Shown: positions 49,242-57,655, numbered from the stretch's first letter. The stretch is 64,000 nt of DNA from Secundilactobacillus kimchicus JCM 15530 (GCF_001433995.1 NZ_AZCX01000002.1:124001-188000); one strand, 5' to 3'. Notes: generated by a model from the sequence alone, not told the origin. Made by a program: numbers and translations.

Positions 49242-49311
49242 AACAAAAAAGACGACTCCCTGCACAGAAAGTCGTCGTAAGCGACGTGCAAGGTTGGTCT
49301 CATGCAGCGTC
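49242..49311 (-). promoter_or_regulatory. attenuator of the trpX operon: terminator, antiterminator and anti-antiterminator
   Basis: Three overlapping hairpins are readable in gene sense. C (49251-49276): GACGACT...GAGTCGTC followed by TTTTTT, an intrinsic terminator. B (49259-49292): CTTGCAC-GTCG, loop CTTA, CGAC...GTGCAGG, which uses the left arm of C and would prevent it. A (49283-49311): GACG-c-TGCA...TGCACGTC, which uses the left arm of B and would prevent it. This is the logic of a transcription attenuator. No T-box sequence is present. Confidence 0.65.
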
Positions 49312-49384
49312 ACTCGCATTACAAAGTAACCGGCATGGATGCGTGTTTCACATTCCTCAAACCGCACCCGAAGTAGCAGTTTGA

Positions 49385-49432
49385 TTACCGGCTTTGCCAA
49401 TAGGTATTCAGTTGTTGACAAGAAGTTGTCAT
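49385..49432 (-). CDS. candidate leader peptide (15 aa, contains Tyr-Trp)
   Basis: A short reading frame ATG...TAA at the 5' end of the trpX leader RNA encodes MTTSCQQLNTYWQSR. GGGGGAA stands about 6 bases before the ATG, and a strong promoter lies just upstream, so it is probably translated. Its single Trp follows Tyr near the end. Ribosome position on this peptide could set which of the downstream hairpins forms. Only one Trp codon is present, so classical Trp starvation sensing is not certain. Confidence 0.45.
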   Translation of the reverse strand: MTTSCQQLNTYWQSR

Positions 49433-49459
49433 GCGAATTCCCCCATATAAAGTACTCTC

Positions 49460-49489
49460 ATTATAATCAAATCACCTAAAAGGCGTCAA
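49460..49489 (-). promoter_or_regulatory. promoter of the trpX-like operon
   Basis: In gene sense TTGACG-18-TATAAT. The transcript would begin near 49453, giving a leader of about 240 bases before the first gene. Confidence 0.75.
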
Positions 49490-49506
49490 GATGCAAAATA
49501 TCTTGC

Positions 49507-49535
49507 TTGACCAGAAGAACATGGCGTGATAAATT
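49507..49535 (+). promoter_or_regulatory. promoter of metA
   Basis: TTGACC at 49507-49512 and TAAATT at 49530-49535 with a 17-base spacer, divergent from the trpX promoter 18 bases away. It is followed by the T-box leader. Confidence 0.7.
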
Positions 49536-49555
49536 AACAGTCAATGAGAATAGAA

Positions 49556-49812
49556 TGAGTCTAAGAAGAGAAGAGTAGTGAGTTATCGGTTTAAAGAGAG
49601 CGCTGGGATGGTGTGACAGGGTAGCCGATTGTCATGAAGATGAACTTGGAGACTGGTGCGGTCGGATTACCGGCTAGGGCCACGGTCGGCGTCCGATACA
49701 GTGCCGAAGTCAATTGACTTCATGCGATTTATTTTGTGAGAAATAAATGAATTTGGGTGGTATCACGCGAAAACGTCCCTGGTTAAGGAATTAATCAGGG
49801 ACGTTTTTTTGA
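49556..49812 (+). promoter_or_regulatory. T-box leader of metA, methionine-specific type
   Basis: Stem I is closed by AGTCT/AGACT and contains AGAGTAGTGAG (AGTA motif), AGAGAG, GGTGTGA and the specifier segment GAAGATGAACTT with AUG. The T-box sequence GGGTGGTATCACGCG lies at 49755-49769. The terminator AACGTCCCTG / CAGGGACGTT with T-run ends at about 49812. Uncharged tRNA-Met would favour antitermination. The same GAAGATGAAC segment occurs in the T-box at 8020-8262. Confidence 0.92.
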
Positions 49813-49832
49813 TGTTATAAGGAGGGCTTGCG

Positions 49833-50675
49833 ATGACCGTCACGTTAGAGAATGGATTTTTAAAACAGCAGTTAGCTGCGCAGAGTAGTACGACCGCTTC
49901 GGCGGTAAAATTGGTGATTGTTAATTTGATGCCGAATAAGCTGGAGACAGAACGGCAATTTGTTAATTTACTAGCGGCACTCAGCCAAGATGTTAGGGTT
50001 ACGTTTGCTAGAATGGCCACCCATCAAAGTCGACATACGGATGAAGCTGCGCTGCAAGCCCATTACGTGACACTTGATGACATTTTTTATCAAGATTTCG
50101 ACGGTCTGATTGTCACTGGAGCACCGGTTGAGACCTTGGCATTCGCTCACGTCGATTACTGGGCGGAATTTCAGGCTTGGTTAGACTGGCGTGACCAGCA
50201 CGTTGATCAGACCATCTTTGAATGCTGGGCAGCTCAGGCGGCGTTATTCGTGGATGCGGGGATTGAAAAGCAAGTGACTGCTCAGAAGGTCTTTGGGGTC
50301 TATCGTTCTCAGGTAGTCGCCAACACGCCGTTGACAACCGGCTTAGCCACCGTTTCGATGCCTCAGTCCCGGCATGCGACGTTGCCCGAGCCCGATACCT
50401 CCAGCATCACCACCTTAGTTGAAGATGGTCAGGCTGGCCCAATCGTGTTATCTAACCCCGCAAAGCGCAGCTTGTACATCAGTGGGCACCCAGAATACGA
50501 AACAGAGACGCTCATCAATGAATTTCGCCGGGATCAAAAAAAGGGCCAAGCCATTCAGTTGCCGAAAAATTACTTTGCGGCGGCTTGTCCCGTGAATACG
50601 TGGCACCAAGATAGCGTCAAGTTATATAACAACTGGTTGTCTCAAGTTCGAACCCATACCCTAGCTAACCTATAG
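49833..50675 (+). CDS. metA: homoserine O-acyltransferase MetA
   Basis: The 280-aa enzyme acylates homoserine (acetyl- or succinyl-CoA), the first committed step to methionine. It belongs to the glutamine-amidotransferase-like HTS family: VNLMPNKLETERQFVNLL, GLIVTGAPVETL, catalytic Cys in ECWAAQAALF (about residue 131), and SGHPEYETETLINEF with the catalytic His and Glu. It is slightly shorter than E. coli MetA. The ATG follows AAGGAGG. Methionine T-box control supports the call. Acetyl versus succinyl donor cannot be decided reliably by eye. Confidence 0.9.
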   Translation: MTVTLENGFLKQQLAAQSSTTASAVKLVIVNLMPNKLETERQFVNLLAALSQDVRVTFARMATHQSRHTDEAALQAHYVTLDDIFYQDFDGLIVTGAPVETLAFAHVDYWAEFQAWLDWRDQHVDQTIFECWAAQAALFVDAGIEKQVTAQKVFGVYRSQVVANTPLTTGLATVSMPQSRHATLPEPDTSSITTLVEDGQAGPIVLSNPAKRSLYISGHPEYETETLINEFRRDQKKGQAIQLPKNYFAAACPVNTWHQDSVKLYNNWLSQVRTHTLANL

Positions 50676-51347
50676 GATCGCCCATAGGTTATTGAGAAAA
50701 TGAAGGGCGATGCTGTACCGGATGTCTTTAAAGTGTAGGTACGTCCACGCCATCAGACAGCCTAGGGCTGAATAGAACAGCATCGTTGGGGACAAGCTTA
50801 GGGTGTGCATGTAACCAAAAACCAAACCGCTCATGAGAATGCCTAACCAGGTGTCTCGTGGGCGATTTTTAACAAAGAAAAAGTTAAAAAAGAACCCACG
50901 GAAAATAAATTCTTCAAATATCGGTGCTAGGAAAACGTCGTAAGCGTTGTTCCAAAAGGGCAGTTGATTGGTCGCTGCCTCCACTGCCGCTTGATTATCG
51001 GGCGTCGGCAAAATGTGATTGACAATGAGGAGCATCCAGAGAAATTGGACGGCTAAAAGTGCAATAAAAGTGGTCATGACAATTAAAATCGAGTTAAAGC
51101 GGACGGGCGTCTTGCCAAAGTTTCTTGGGTTTTCAGCCTGAAGTTGACGCCGGTAGTACCAAGTGAATAGGGCAAGGAGTCCCGCGGCACTCATCAGGGT
51201 CAGACCAATGAAACGCATGGCCAAGCTAGGAGCTGAATGGGCCGTGGCGGTGGCAACCTCTAGGAGAAACGAATTAGTTAAGTAAGCGGCCAGTAATAAA
51301 ATCAGCAAAACCACGTGCTTTAGCCAATGAAGGACTTTATGGGTCAT
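50670..51347 (-). CDS. CPBP-family intramembrane metalloprotease
   Basis: A 225-aa membrane protein with about six helices and the CPBP (Abi/CAAX-like) motifs EEFIFRGFFFNFFF (EE-x-x-x-R, about residue 141), FGYMHTLSL (His) and FLNNLWAI (C-terminal H/N region; here LHFLNNL holds the second His). In lactobacilli related proteins act in bacteriocin self-immunity or protein prenyl-type processing, but no bacteriocin gene is near. It overlaps the end of metA by 6 bp on the opposite strand. Confidence 0.87.
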   Translation of the reverse strand: MTHKVLHWLKHVVLLILLLAAYLTNSFLLEVATATAHSAPSLAMRFIGLTLMSAAGLLALFTWYYRRQLQAENPRNFGKTPVRFNSILIVMTTFIALLAVQFLWMLLIVNHILPTPDNQAAVEAATNQLPFWNNAYDVFLAPIFEEFIFRGFFFNFFFVKNRPRDTWLGILMSGLVFGYMHTLSLSPTMLFYSALGCLMAWTYLHFKDIRYSIALHFLNNLWAIL

Positions 51348-51360
51348 CTGGTACCTCCCA

Positions 51361-51729
51361 CTAATAGCAGACGAGTTTAATTAGGTTGTGATCAGGATCG
51401 CGCAGCCAAAGGGCAGTTGCTGGTCCCGTAGCGCCTTGATAGGCGACTGGACCATCGTCAATTTCAACGGCGTAGTTCGTCAAGTGGGCGAGGGTCTTGG
51501 CCAGCGGATCTTTAGTGGCGAGGGCCAATTCGCTGTTGCCCGGCGCTCCATGACTGTGGAGCCCTGCCGTGTCAGGGGTGACGAATTGAAGTTGTTGCTT
51601 CCCCCCCACTTGGAGGGTGGTCTTACTCCCATTAACCATGGGGAGGTCAAAGACTTCGTGGTAAAACCGTATGGCCCGCGCAATGTCGGTCACGACAATG
51701 GTGATACTATCAATTGATTTAATATTCAC
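51361..51729 (-). CDS. VOC-family protein (glyoxalase/fosfomycin-resistance fold)
   Basis: A 122-aa single-domain VOC protein: SITIVVTDIARAIRFYHEVF at the N-terminus and WLRDPDHNLIKLVCY at the end, with the middle His/Glu positions partly conserved. I place the start at GTG 51729 because AAGGA is 8 bases upstream; an ATG at 51738 lies too close to it. In gene sense an extended -10 (TGCTATAAT) is at 51768-51776. The substrate is not known. It is 13 bases before the CPBP gene and may be co-transcribed with it. Confidence 0.82.
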   Translation of the reverse strand: MNIKSIDSITIVVTDIARAIRFYHEVFDLPMVNGSKTTLQVGGKQQLQFVTPDTAGLHSHGAPGNSELALATKDPLAKTLAHLTNYAVEIDDGPVAYQGATGPATALWLRDPDHNLIKLVCY

Positions 51730-51780
51730 AGTTCTCATCCTTACTATAATATGTGGTGTTGGGAACAATTATAGCACGAG

Positions 51781-51872
51781 AAAGCGGCAAACCAGTTGCC
51801 CAATCCGCCACTTTCATGTTACCTTTTAAAAGACGCATTTTTTGGCGACCTCTTTTGGTCGCTTGTCTATTT
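51781..51872 (+). promoter_or_regulatory. structured leader of the ABC-F gene
   Basis: GAAAGCGGCAA...TTGCC...CCGC...CTTTC forms nested pairing (51780-51817), and GCGACC-TCTTTT-GGTCGC (51845-51862) is a perfect hairpin followed by a weak T-rich tract just before the ribosome binding site. It may be a ribosome-sensing attenuator as known for some ABC-F genes. The promoter is not clear. Confidence 0.35.
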
Positions 51873-51887
51873 TAAGGAGGCCATGAC

Positions 51888-53438
51888 ATGGCGTTATTAG
51901 ATGTTGAAGACCTGAGCATGAGTTTTGCTGATAAAAAGCTTTACGACGATGCCAGTTTTCAACTTAACAAAGGTGAACATATGGGAATTGTCGGCCAAAA
52001 CGGCGTCGGCAAATCGACCCTAATCAAAATCTTGATTGGCGATGAACTGCCACTGACAGGGGCTATCAAGTGGCAACCACGCATCCACGTGGGCTACTTA
52101 GACCAGTATGCCGATATTCCAGAAGGGATGACCCTGATTGATTTCTTGCATACGGCGTTTGATGAACTGTATCAGTTAAATGATCAGATGAACCGCTATT
52201 ACGCAGATTATGCAGAAACAGCGGATGATAAGCTACTGGAGCGGGCCGGGACGATCCAAGAGCGGTTAGAGGCTGCCAATTTTTATGATCTTGATACGGA
52301 GATTGAGCGAATCATCACTGGTTTGGGGCTAGACGATATTGGTCGGGCTCATGAAGTTGCTGAAATGTCGGGTGGTCAACGGTCAAAAGTTATTTTGGCG
52401 AAGCTACTGCTACAACACCCGGATGTGATTTTATTAGATGAGCCGACGAACTATTTGGACACTGCTCACATCAATTGGTTGATTGACTATCTGAACGAAT
52501 TTGATGGTGCGGCCATGATCATTTCCCATGATTATGACTTCTTGGACCAAGTGACAAATTGTATTATTAACGTGGCTTTTGGTAAAATAACAAAGTACCG
52601 TGGTAGTTTTAAGTCGGCCATGCGCCAACGGCAAGAGCGTGAAGAAGCGCAACGTCGCGAGTACGAAAAGCAGCAAATTGAAATTGAGAAAAACGAGCGT
52701 TTCATTCGGAAATTTAAGGCCGGAACACGATCAGCCCAAGCAAAATCTCGCGAAAAGAAACTAGCGCGGATGGAGCGGGTTGATCCGCCGTCAACGAATG
52801 TGCAGGCCCAGTTTAATTTTCCATATGCCGATACTGGGTCGCAAAATGCCTTAGTCGTGGATCAGTTATCCGTGGGATACAACCGGCCACTATTGAAACC
52901 GGTGACGTTCTCGGTCAATACGAATCAAAAAGTTGGTTTCGAAGGGTTTAACGGGGTTGGTAAATCAACCTTGATTAAGACTATTTTGGGTTTGATTGAC
53001 TCAAAGGGCGGTTCCGCCCAGTTTTCGCCGTCGGCTCGCGTGAGTTATTTCAGCCAAGATCTGGTTTGGGATGATGAATCGAAGACGCCGTTGCAGATTA
53101 TTCAAGAAAAATACGATAAGCTGCCACAGAAAGCCATTCGCACGAAATTGTCTAAGTGTGGGTTGGATTCGGCTAATGCGATGAAGCCAATCGGCCAGCT
53201 CTCTGGTGGGGAACAGACGAAAGTGAAGCTCGCCATGATGGAATTTGAGCCAAGCAACTTTTTGATTCTGGACGAACCGACGAACCACTTGGACGACGAA
53301 ACCAAGCAGGCGCTAAAGGATGCCATCAATGCCTTTCCGGGTAACGCAATTATCGTGAGTCATGAAGTGAGCTTTTATGATGGGCTCGCCGATAAGGTGC
53401 TAAACGTTGAAAAACTGAGTTTAAAAGCAGCCAAGTAG
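51888..53438 (+). CDS. ABC-F family ATPase (YbiT/EttA-like)
   Basis: A 516-aa soluble protein with two ABC domains and no membrane part, a translation factor-type ABC-F. Domain 1: GQNGVGKST, MSGGQRSKVILAKLLL, LLDEPTNYLDT, ISHDYDFLD. A charged helical interdomain linker lies at about 235-305 (RQEREEAQRREYEKQQIEIE). Domain 2: GFNGVGKST, LSGGEQTKVKLAMM, LDEPTNHLDDE, VSHEVSFYD. The arm insertion in domain 1 (about 85-130) is present. These act at the ribosomal E site; antibiotic protection is not implied. The ATG has AAGGAGG 7 bases upstream. Confidence 0.9.
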   Translation: MALLDVEDLSMSFADKKLYDDASFQLNKGEHMGIVGQNGVGKSTLIKILIGDELPLTGAIKWQPRIHVGYLDQYADIPEGMTLIDFLHTAFDELYQLNDQMNRYYADYAETADDKLLERAGTIQERLEAANFYDLDTEIERIITGLGLDDIGRAHEVAEMSGGQRSKVILAKLLLQHPDVILLDEPTNYLDTAHINWLIDYLNEFDGAAMIISHDYDFLDQVTNCIINVAFGKITKYRGSFKSAMRQRQEREEAQRREYEKQQIEIEKNERFIRKFKAGTRSAQAKSREKKLARMERVDPPSTNVQAQFNFPYADTGSQNALVVDQLSVGYNRPLLKPVTFSVNTNQKVGFEGFNGVGKSTLIKTILGLIDSKGGSAQFSPSARVSYFSQDLVWDDESKTPLQIIQEKYDKLPQKAIRTKLSKCGLDSANAMKPIGQLSGGEQTKVKLAMMEFEPSNFLILDEPTNHLDDETKQALKDAINAFPGNAIIVSHEVSFYDGLADKVLNVEKLSLKAAK

Positions 53439-53460
53439 TCGAGATTTAGGGGGTCTTCAG

Positions 53461-54060
53461 ATGAAAAAAGAAACCGGAATGATCGCTTTAGCGATATTCG
53501 TTGCTGTGGTGTGTGTGCTGGGCATTGGGACCATTGTTCACACGCAGGTAGAGGGCATGCAAACGCAGACAGCCAAGCATGCGACGAAGTCAAAGACGAC
53601 CAAGAAGCCAACTAAGACGGTCAACATTAACTGGCGTAAGCCTTCGCAAAATAAGCCATACCCGAAGTGGCAAGCGCTGAAAAAGCCATCGCTGTTGGTT
53701 TCGACGAAAAACCAGCGGGTAGCCGTTCGTGACGGTCATAAGACGGTGTACATGATGTACGCTTCGACCGGTAAGAACAACACGACGCCCAAGGGTCACT
53801 TTCGTATTCAACCCGAGCGGGGAACTTTTTTCTACAACCAAGGGTCACGAGAGGGCGCACGGTACTGGGTATCCTTTAAGGATCACGGCATTTACCTGTT
53901 CCATACGGTACCGACCAACGCCAGTGGTCAGTACAATCGTCAGGAGGCCGCTTATCTAGGGAAGAAATCCAACTCTCATGGCTGCGTCCGGTTGAGTGTT
54001 CCGGATGCAAAGTGGCTGTATCAAACAGTGCCGGTTGGAACGCCGGTTAATATTTATTAG
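53461..54060 (+). CDS. L,D-transpeptidase (YkuD domain)
   Basis: A 199-aa exported or membrane-anchored enzyme: one N-terminal hydrophobic segment (about residues 7-27), a basic Lys/Thr linker to about 60, and a YkuD domain with the catalytic motif SHGCVRLSVPDA (His, Cys, Arg about 173-177) and the preceding His in DHGIYLFHTV. It cross-links or anchors peptidoglycan stems. It lies 22 bases after the ABC-F gene. The start follows GGGGG. Confidence 0.92.
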   Translation: MKKETGMIALAIFVAVVCVLGIGTIVHTQVEGMQTQTAKHATKSKTTKKPTKTVNINWRKPSQNKPYPKWQALKKPSLLVSTKNQRVAVRDGHKTVYMMYASTGKNNTTPKGHFRIQPERGTFFYNQGSREGARYWVSFKDHGIYLFHTVPTNASGQYNRQEAAYLGKKSNSHGCVRLSVPDAKWLYQTVPVGTPVNIY

Positions 54061-54083
54061 TGACCCCACAAAAGCGTGTCACG

Positions 54084-54129
54084 CAACAAAACCCGATTCC
54101 GGCGAACTTGTTGGAATCGGGTTTTGTTG
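54084..54129 (+). terminator. terminator after the L,D-transpeptidase gene
   Basis: CAACAAAACCCGATTCC and GGAATCGGGTTTTGTTG form a perfect 17-bp stem, with an internal T-run. Confidence 0.9.
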
Positions 54130-54186
54130 TATGATATGGCTGGTTAAGGTAATCCTTGTCGACGGTAACCTGTGGTCTAACGCTCT

Positions 54187-54247
54187 CTTAAAATCCCCCA
54201 GTCATTACCGATTCTTTGAAAACCGGTAATGGCTGGGAGATTTTGGG
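54187..54247 (-). terminator. second long hairpin, probable terminator of the proline iminopeptidase gene
   Basis: AAAATC-CCCCAGTCATTACCG and CGGTAATGGCTGGG-AGATTTT form a long stem with few mismatches, ending 8 bases before the pip stop codon. On the minus strand it is followed by TTTTAAG. Confidence 0.7.
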
Positions 54248-54254
54248 TTAAGTG

Positions 54255-55166
54255 CTATTTATTAAACGTACCGTCTTCGACTTGGCGGATGAATGTTGCT
54301 AAATGATCATAGTAAACAGGTGCATTATCGATCATATGATGGTGGCCACCTTCAGGCGTCGTCACCAACTTAGCGTTTGGAATTTCGGTAGCCATGCGTT
54401 TTGCGGTTGCTAGCGGCATCGTCTCGTGCTCGCCAAAGGTCAACAGAGTTGGCACCTTGATGTCCTTTAAATGGTCTTCGAAGTGCCATTCTTTCAACTT
54501 TCCGGTGATAACAAATTCGTTGTCACCCTGGAAGGCATTATAAACAGGAGTGGCCATGGTGCTAATCAGGTGGGAAATGGCAGCAGGCTTTTTGCGGTCG
54601 ACGTAGTTGTCGTTTAAGACATCCACGTATTCCTGATACTTAGCGTCGTCCCATTCACCGGCTGCTTCACGTTCCTTCATGTAGGCAACGGCATCTGCAG
54701 GCAGCAAGTCTTCGCGCACTTGGTTAACATGTTCAACGTATTCTTCGATGTTATCGACCATGCTGGAAATAATGGCCCCTTTCAAGTGGTCACCGTATTT
54801 GGCCGCATACATTTGGACCAAAGCGCCACCCCATGACTGACCAATCAGGTAGAAGTTGTCAATACCAAGCTTTTGACGGACTTCTTCTACTTCATCTAAG
54901 AAGTAATCATAAGTTAAGTATTTGTCGGCAACGGCCTTATCGCTGTAATCAGGTTGGTCGGAATACCATGAGCCAAGTTGGTCGTACATGTGAACTTGGA
55001 CGTTTAAGCCTTGCTTTTTAAGTTGTTGGGCCGTGTCTTCCCAGTATTCGTGATTGCCACCGGGGCCACCGTGAAGGGCAAGAAGGTGGATGTCACCTTC
55101 GCCTTGAGTGTTAGTCCAGAGGTGATAACCGTTATCAAGCGTTAAAATGGTTGTGCCTTGTTTCAT
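54255..55166 (-). CDS. pip: proline iminopeptidase (alpha/beta hydrolase, S33)
   Basis: The 303-aa enzyme releases N-terminal proline from peptides. Motifs: the oxyanion HGGPGGNHEYW near residue 34, the nucleophile elbow LIGQSWGGALVQMY (Ser about 106), a cap domain around 140-220, catalytic Asp in the LLTFGEHETM region (family Asp/Glu position) and His in PEGGHHHMID. The ATG at 55166 has GAGGG upstream. The presence of pepX next to it on the same strand points to casein or prolyl-peptide use. Confidence 0.9.
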   Translation of the reverse strand: MKQGTTILTLDNGYHLWTNTQGEGDIHLLALHGGPGGNHEYWEDTAQQLKKQGLNVQVHMYDQLGSWYSDQPDYSDKAVADKYLTYDYFLDEVEEVRQKLGIDNFYLIGQSWGGALVQMYAAKYGDHLKGAIISSMVDNIEEYVEHVNQVREDLLPADAVAYMKEREAAGEWDDAKYQEYVDVLNDNYVDRKKPAAISHLISTMATPVYNAFQGDNEFVITGKLKEWHFEDHLKDIKVPTLLTFGEHETMPLATAKRMATEIPNAKLVTTPEGGHHHMIDNAPVYYDHLATFIRQVEDGTFNK

Positions 55167-55240
55167 CAAGAATCCCTCATTTCTCTTAAAAATAATTCCT
55201 TACTAGTTTATCACTGAATGCCGTCTGTGACCGTAAAAGT

Positions 55241-57655
55241 TCATTTGGTTAGGATTGGGAGGTCAAGCCGGGTTGTCGCCATATCGATCGTATAGGTAAT
55301 GGGCTGGTTACCACGGATAGTCATTTCAAAATCCGTCGCGTAAAGGATCAGTCCCAACTGGTGGCCAGCCGGTAAGACGTAATGGGTCGGTTGCAGTGCC
55401 AGTTGAACGGTCATTTTTTGCCCCGGAACGATGGGTTGGACCACGTCGGGAGCCTGCCGGTTTTGAAGGTTTAGATGGCCCAACGAAATCAACTGGTAGG
55501 GACTTGCGGTTGGTGCAAGTTGGTAGTCGCGTAGCACTTCCTTGCGGTAGTGAAATCCGAGATCCATAGCCTGGCCCGCCAGTGTTGCTGGTAATCGGCC
55601 CAGTCGTTTGAAAAGCCCGTAATCAACCAATCGAGCACTCAACAGACCAATTGGTTGAGTGCTGGCCACCGTGACCGTTAACTGAGGCACGCCATCCATG
55701 GTAATGGCAGCATTCAGCGGCGCACTTTGAAGCAAGAGTCGGTGCCCCGTTAACGGGGTAATTGTGGGTGTCATCAGGTCGTGCGCCCACTGCGACAGGT
55801 TGTGGATGTAGTGGGCGAAGGTCTGGGTCGAAAGCTGATCGTTAAAACGACTTTCGGTTGCGTGAGTTGGCGCTTGCTGGGTTAAAAGGCCATTTTGCCC
55901 GTACCAGGTTTGAAGCGGGGTTTCCGGCGCCGCCCAGTCGGTCTGTGGATGCCAAGTCTCAGGTTTGGCATTATCCTGAATCAAAACTGGTGGGAGCAGT
56001 TGATCGGCATCATTATCAACGTCGTACAGTTTATAGCTCAGCCAGAGGTTCATCATATCTGTGAAGTCTAATGATCGAAAGTTGTTAATGTAGATGTGAG
56101 GGCCCTGGTGTAAAATCAGCTTTTTAGTGACGGGAACGTCACGCAGCGCTTGCCACAAACGTTCGACTTGTCGGGGCTTCACGTTCCAGTCGTTTAGGCC
56201 GTGAACCAACACGATATCAGCTTTGATGTGGGCGACGTTTTGGCGGTAGTTCCGGGCATCCCAAAAGGCGTTATAGTTGCCAGTTTCTCGGTCTTGATCG
56301 TGGGTTAACCGGTTAAGCTGCGTTCGCCACTTTTCCTGGATTTTGTGGGCTTCACCAGCACGTTGCTGCCGAGAGAACGTTTCAAGGGCCAAAACGTCAG
56401 TGTCTTCACCAGGAAAGCCGCCAGGTGCAACGACCAGACCATTTTCACGGTAGTAATCGTACCAGCTGGAGATTGCGGCTTCTGAGATGATGGTTTTAAG
56501 GCCGTCGATGCCAGTCGTTGCCGCTGCAGTTGCCAATGTTCCCAGGTAAGAGCGGCCAGTCATTGCAACGTTTCCGGTACTCCAAAAAGCCCGTGTTGGA
56601 TGGTTGGCTTGCCGGTCGGTAAAGGCTGGGAGGGTCCCGGTGAGCCATTGAATGACCGCGACCGTGGAGATGGTTTCTTGCGGATCCCCGGTGGTTCTTA
56701 ATCCATCTGAGTCTTTGGTTCCAATCCCTGCGGCGTAGACGACCGCAAAGCCTCGAGCCAAAAAGTAGTCATTTAGGCTGTATTCAAAGCCATTCCCGAG
56801 GGTTTCGTTAGCTGGTTCTTCTGGTGCCGTGATGGTCCGAGCGGCAGGCAGTGGGGTTGTTGACGATGACGTCTCAGATATCCCACTGGTGGGCCGCTTT
56901 TCGGTGAGCGGCACGTTAACATCGTGCATGAGTCGATCACCTGCCGCGTCATTGGTCCCTTGATTGTAAGGGGATGCGGTGTAGAGAACAGGTACTTTGA
57001 TGCCGGCTGCAGTCTCACCAGGTCGGGTAATTTCAACTTTTAAGAGGTCACGCTGGCCGTCGCTATCACTGTCTTGAGGGGATTCGACATATACGGCTTC
57101 GCGAATAAGGGTCGTCACATCATAGACCGGTTGGGCCTTACCGTTGAAGAACAGCGGTCTTGGGGTGGTTGGATCGTGAACGAGGGGTTCAAAATAACCG
57201 CGCGAGGTCAGGTCGTCAAGGTAGGTCTGTCCCATGACGGTATGGGTCACGAGCAATTGGTACCAACCGTGGATGAGGTCAATCGTGGTCAGGTCGTGCG
57301 TGAAGCGCGGCAAGTTGACTAAATGATTGATGGCATAAGGATCAGCCAGGTCAAATTGCTCGCCGGGCTCGAAACCAAGTAGTTGTAAATACAAATTAGC
57401 GAAAATCGTCGGTGTGATTGTTGCTGGCGCCTCAAGGTCGGCCACGGTCAGTGTTGTCGTTGCCATGAGTCCAGCTCGCCGATTCCGCTTGGTTGCTGCC
57501 GATTGGGCTTCTGGAAAGCTCTGGTCAAGTAAGACGATTAAAGCTGCTAACGGCGGTAGCTGGCTAGTTTGGTCATCGATAAAGTGAATCCGTTTAAGCT
57601 CCCTCACTTCTGTTTCCAGAGTGGTGGGGGTGATTGCAAATTGATTAAGTCGCAT
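55241..57655 (-). CDS. pepX: Xaa-Pro dipeptidyl-peptidase PepX
   Basis: The 804-aa cytoplasmic serine peptidase (S15) removes X-Pro dipeptides. It has the N-terminal PepX oligomerisation domain (about 1-150), the alpha/beta catalytic domain with Ser in MTGRSYLGTLA (about 365), Asp in LVHGLNDWNVKPRQVERLW (about 485) and His in LHQGPHIYINN (about 515), and a C-terminal jelly-roll. ATG 57655 (MRLNQFAIT) is chosen with GGAGG in front; the frame extends 17 codons more without a site. Length is as expected for lactobacillar PepX. Confidence 0.94.
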   Translation of the reverse strand: MRLNQFAITPTTLETEVRELKRIHFIDDQTSQLPPLAALIVLLDQSFPEAQSAATKRNRRAGLMATTTLTVADLEAPATITPTIFANLYLQLLGFEPGEQFDLADPYAINHLVNLPRFTHDLTTIDLIHGWYQLLVTHTVMGQTYLDDLTSRGYFEPLVHDPTTPRPLFFNGKAQPVYDVTTLIREAVYVESPQDSDSDGQRDLLKVEITRPGETAAGIKVPVLYTASPYNQGTNDAAGDRLMHDVNVPLTEKRPTSGISETSSSTTPLPAARTITAPEEPANETLGNGFEYSLNDYFLARGFAVVYAAGIGTKDSDGLRTTGDPQETISTVAVIQWLTGTLPAFTDRQANHPTRAFWSTGNVAMTGRSYLGTLATAAATTGIDGLKTIISEAAISSWYDYYRENGLVVAPGGFPGEDTDVLALETFSRQQRAGEAHKIQEKWRTQLNRLTHDQDRETGNYNAFWDARNYRQNVAHIKADIVLVHGLNDWNVKPRQVERLWQALRDVPVTKKLILHQGPHIYINNFRSLDFTDMMNLWLSYKLYDVDNDADQLLPPVLIQDNAKPETWHPQTDWAAPETPLQTWYGQNGLLTQQAPTHATESRFNDQLSTQTFAHYIHNLSQWAHDLMTPTITPLTGHRLLLQSAPLNAAITMDGVPQLTVTVASTQPIGLLSARLVDYGLFKRLGRLPATLAGQAMDLGFHYRKEVLRDYQLAPTASPYQLISLGHLNLQNRQAPDVVQPIVPGQKMTVQLALQPTHYVLPAGHQLGLILYATDFEMTIRGNQPITYTIDMATTRLDLPILTK

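Noticed and set aside
49215-49421. Minus-strand ORF of 68 codons starting at TTG
   Set aside because: It spans all three attenuator hairpins of the trpX leader and has no ribosome binding site. The short 49385-49432 frame is better placed.
50670-51347. CPBP protease as part of a bacteriocin immunity locus
   Set aside because: No leader peptide with double-glycine motif, no bacteriocin exporter and no histidine kinase is seen within several kb.
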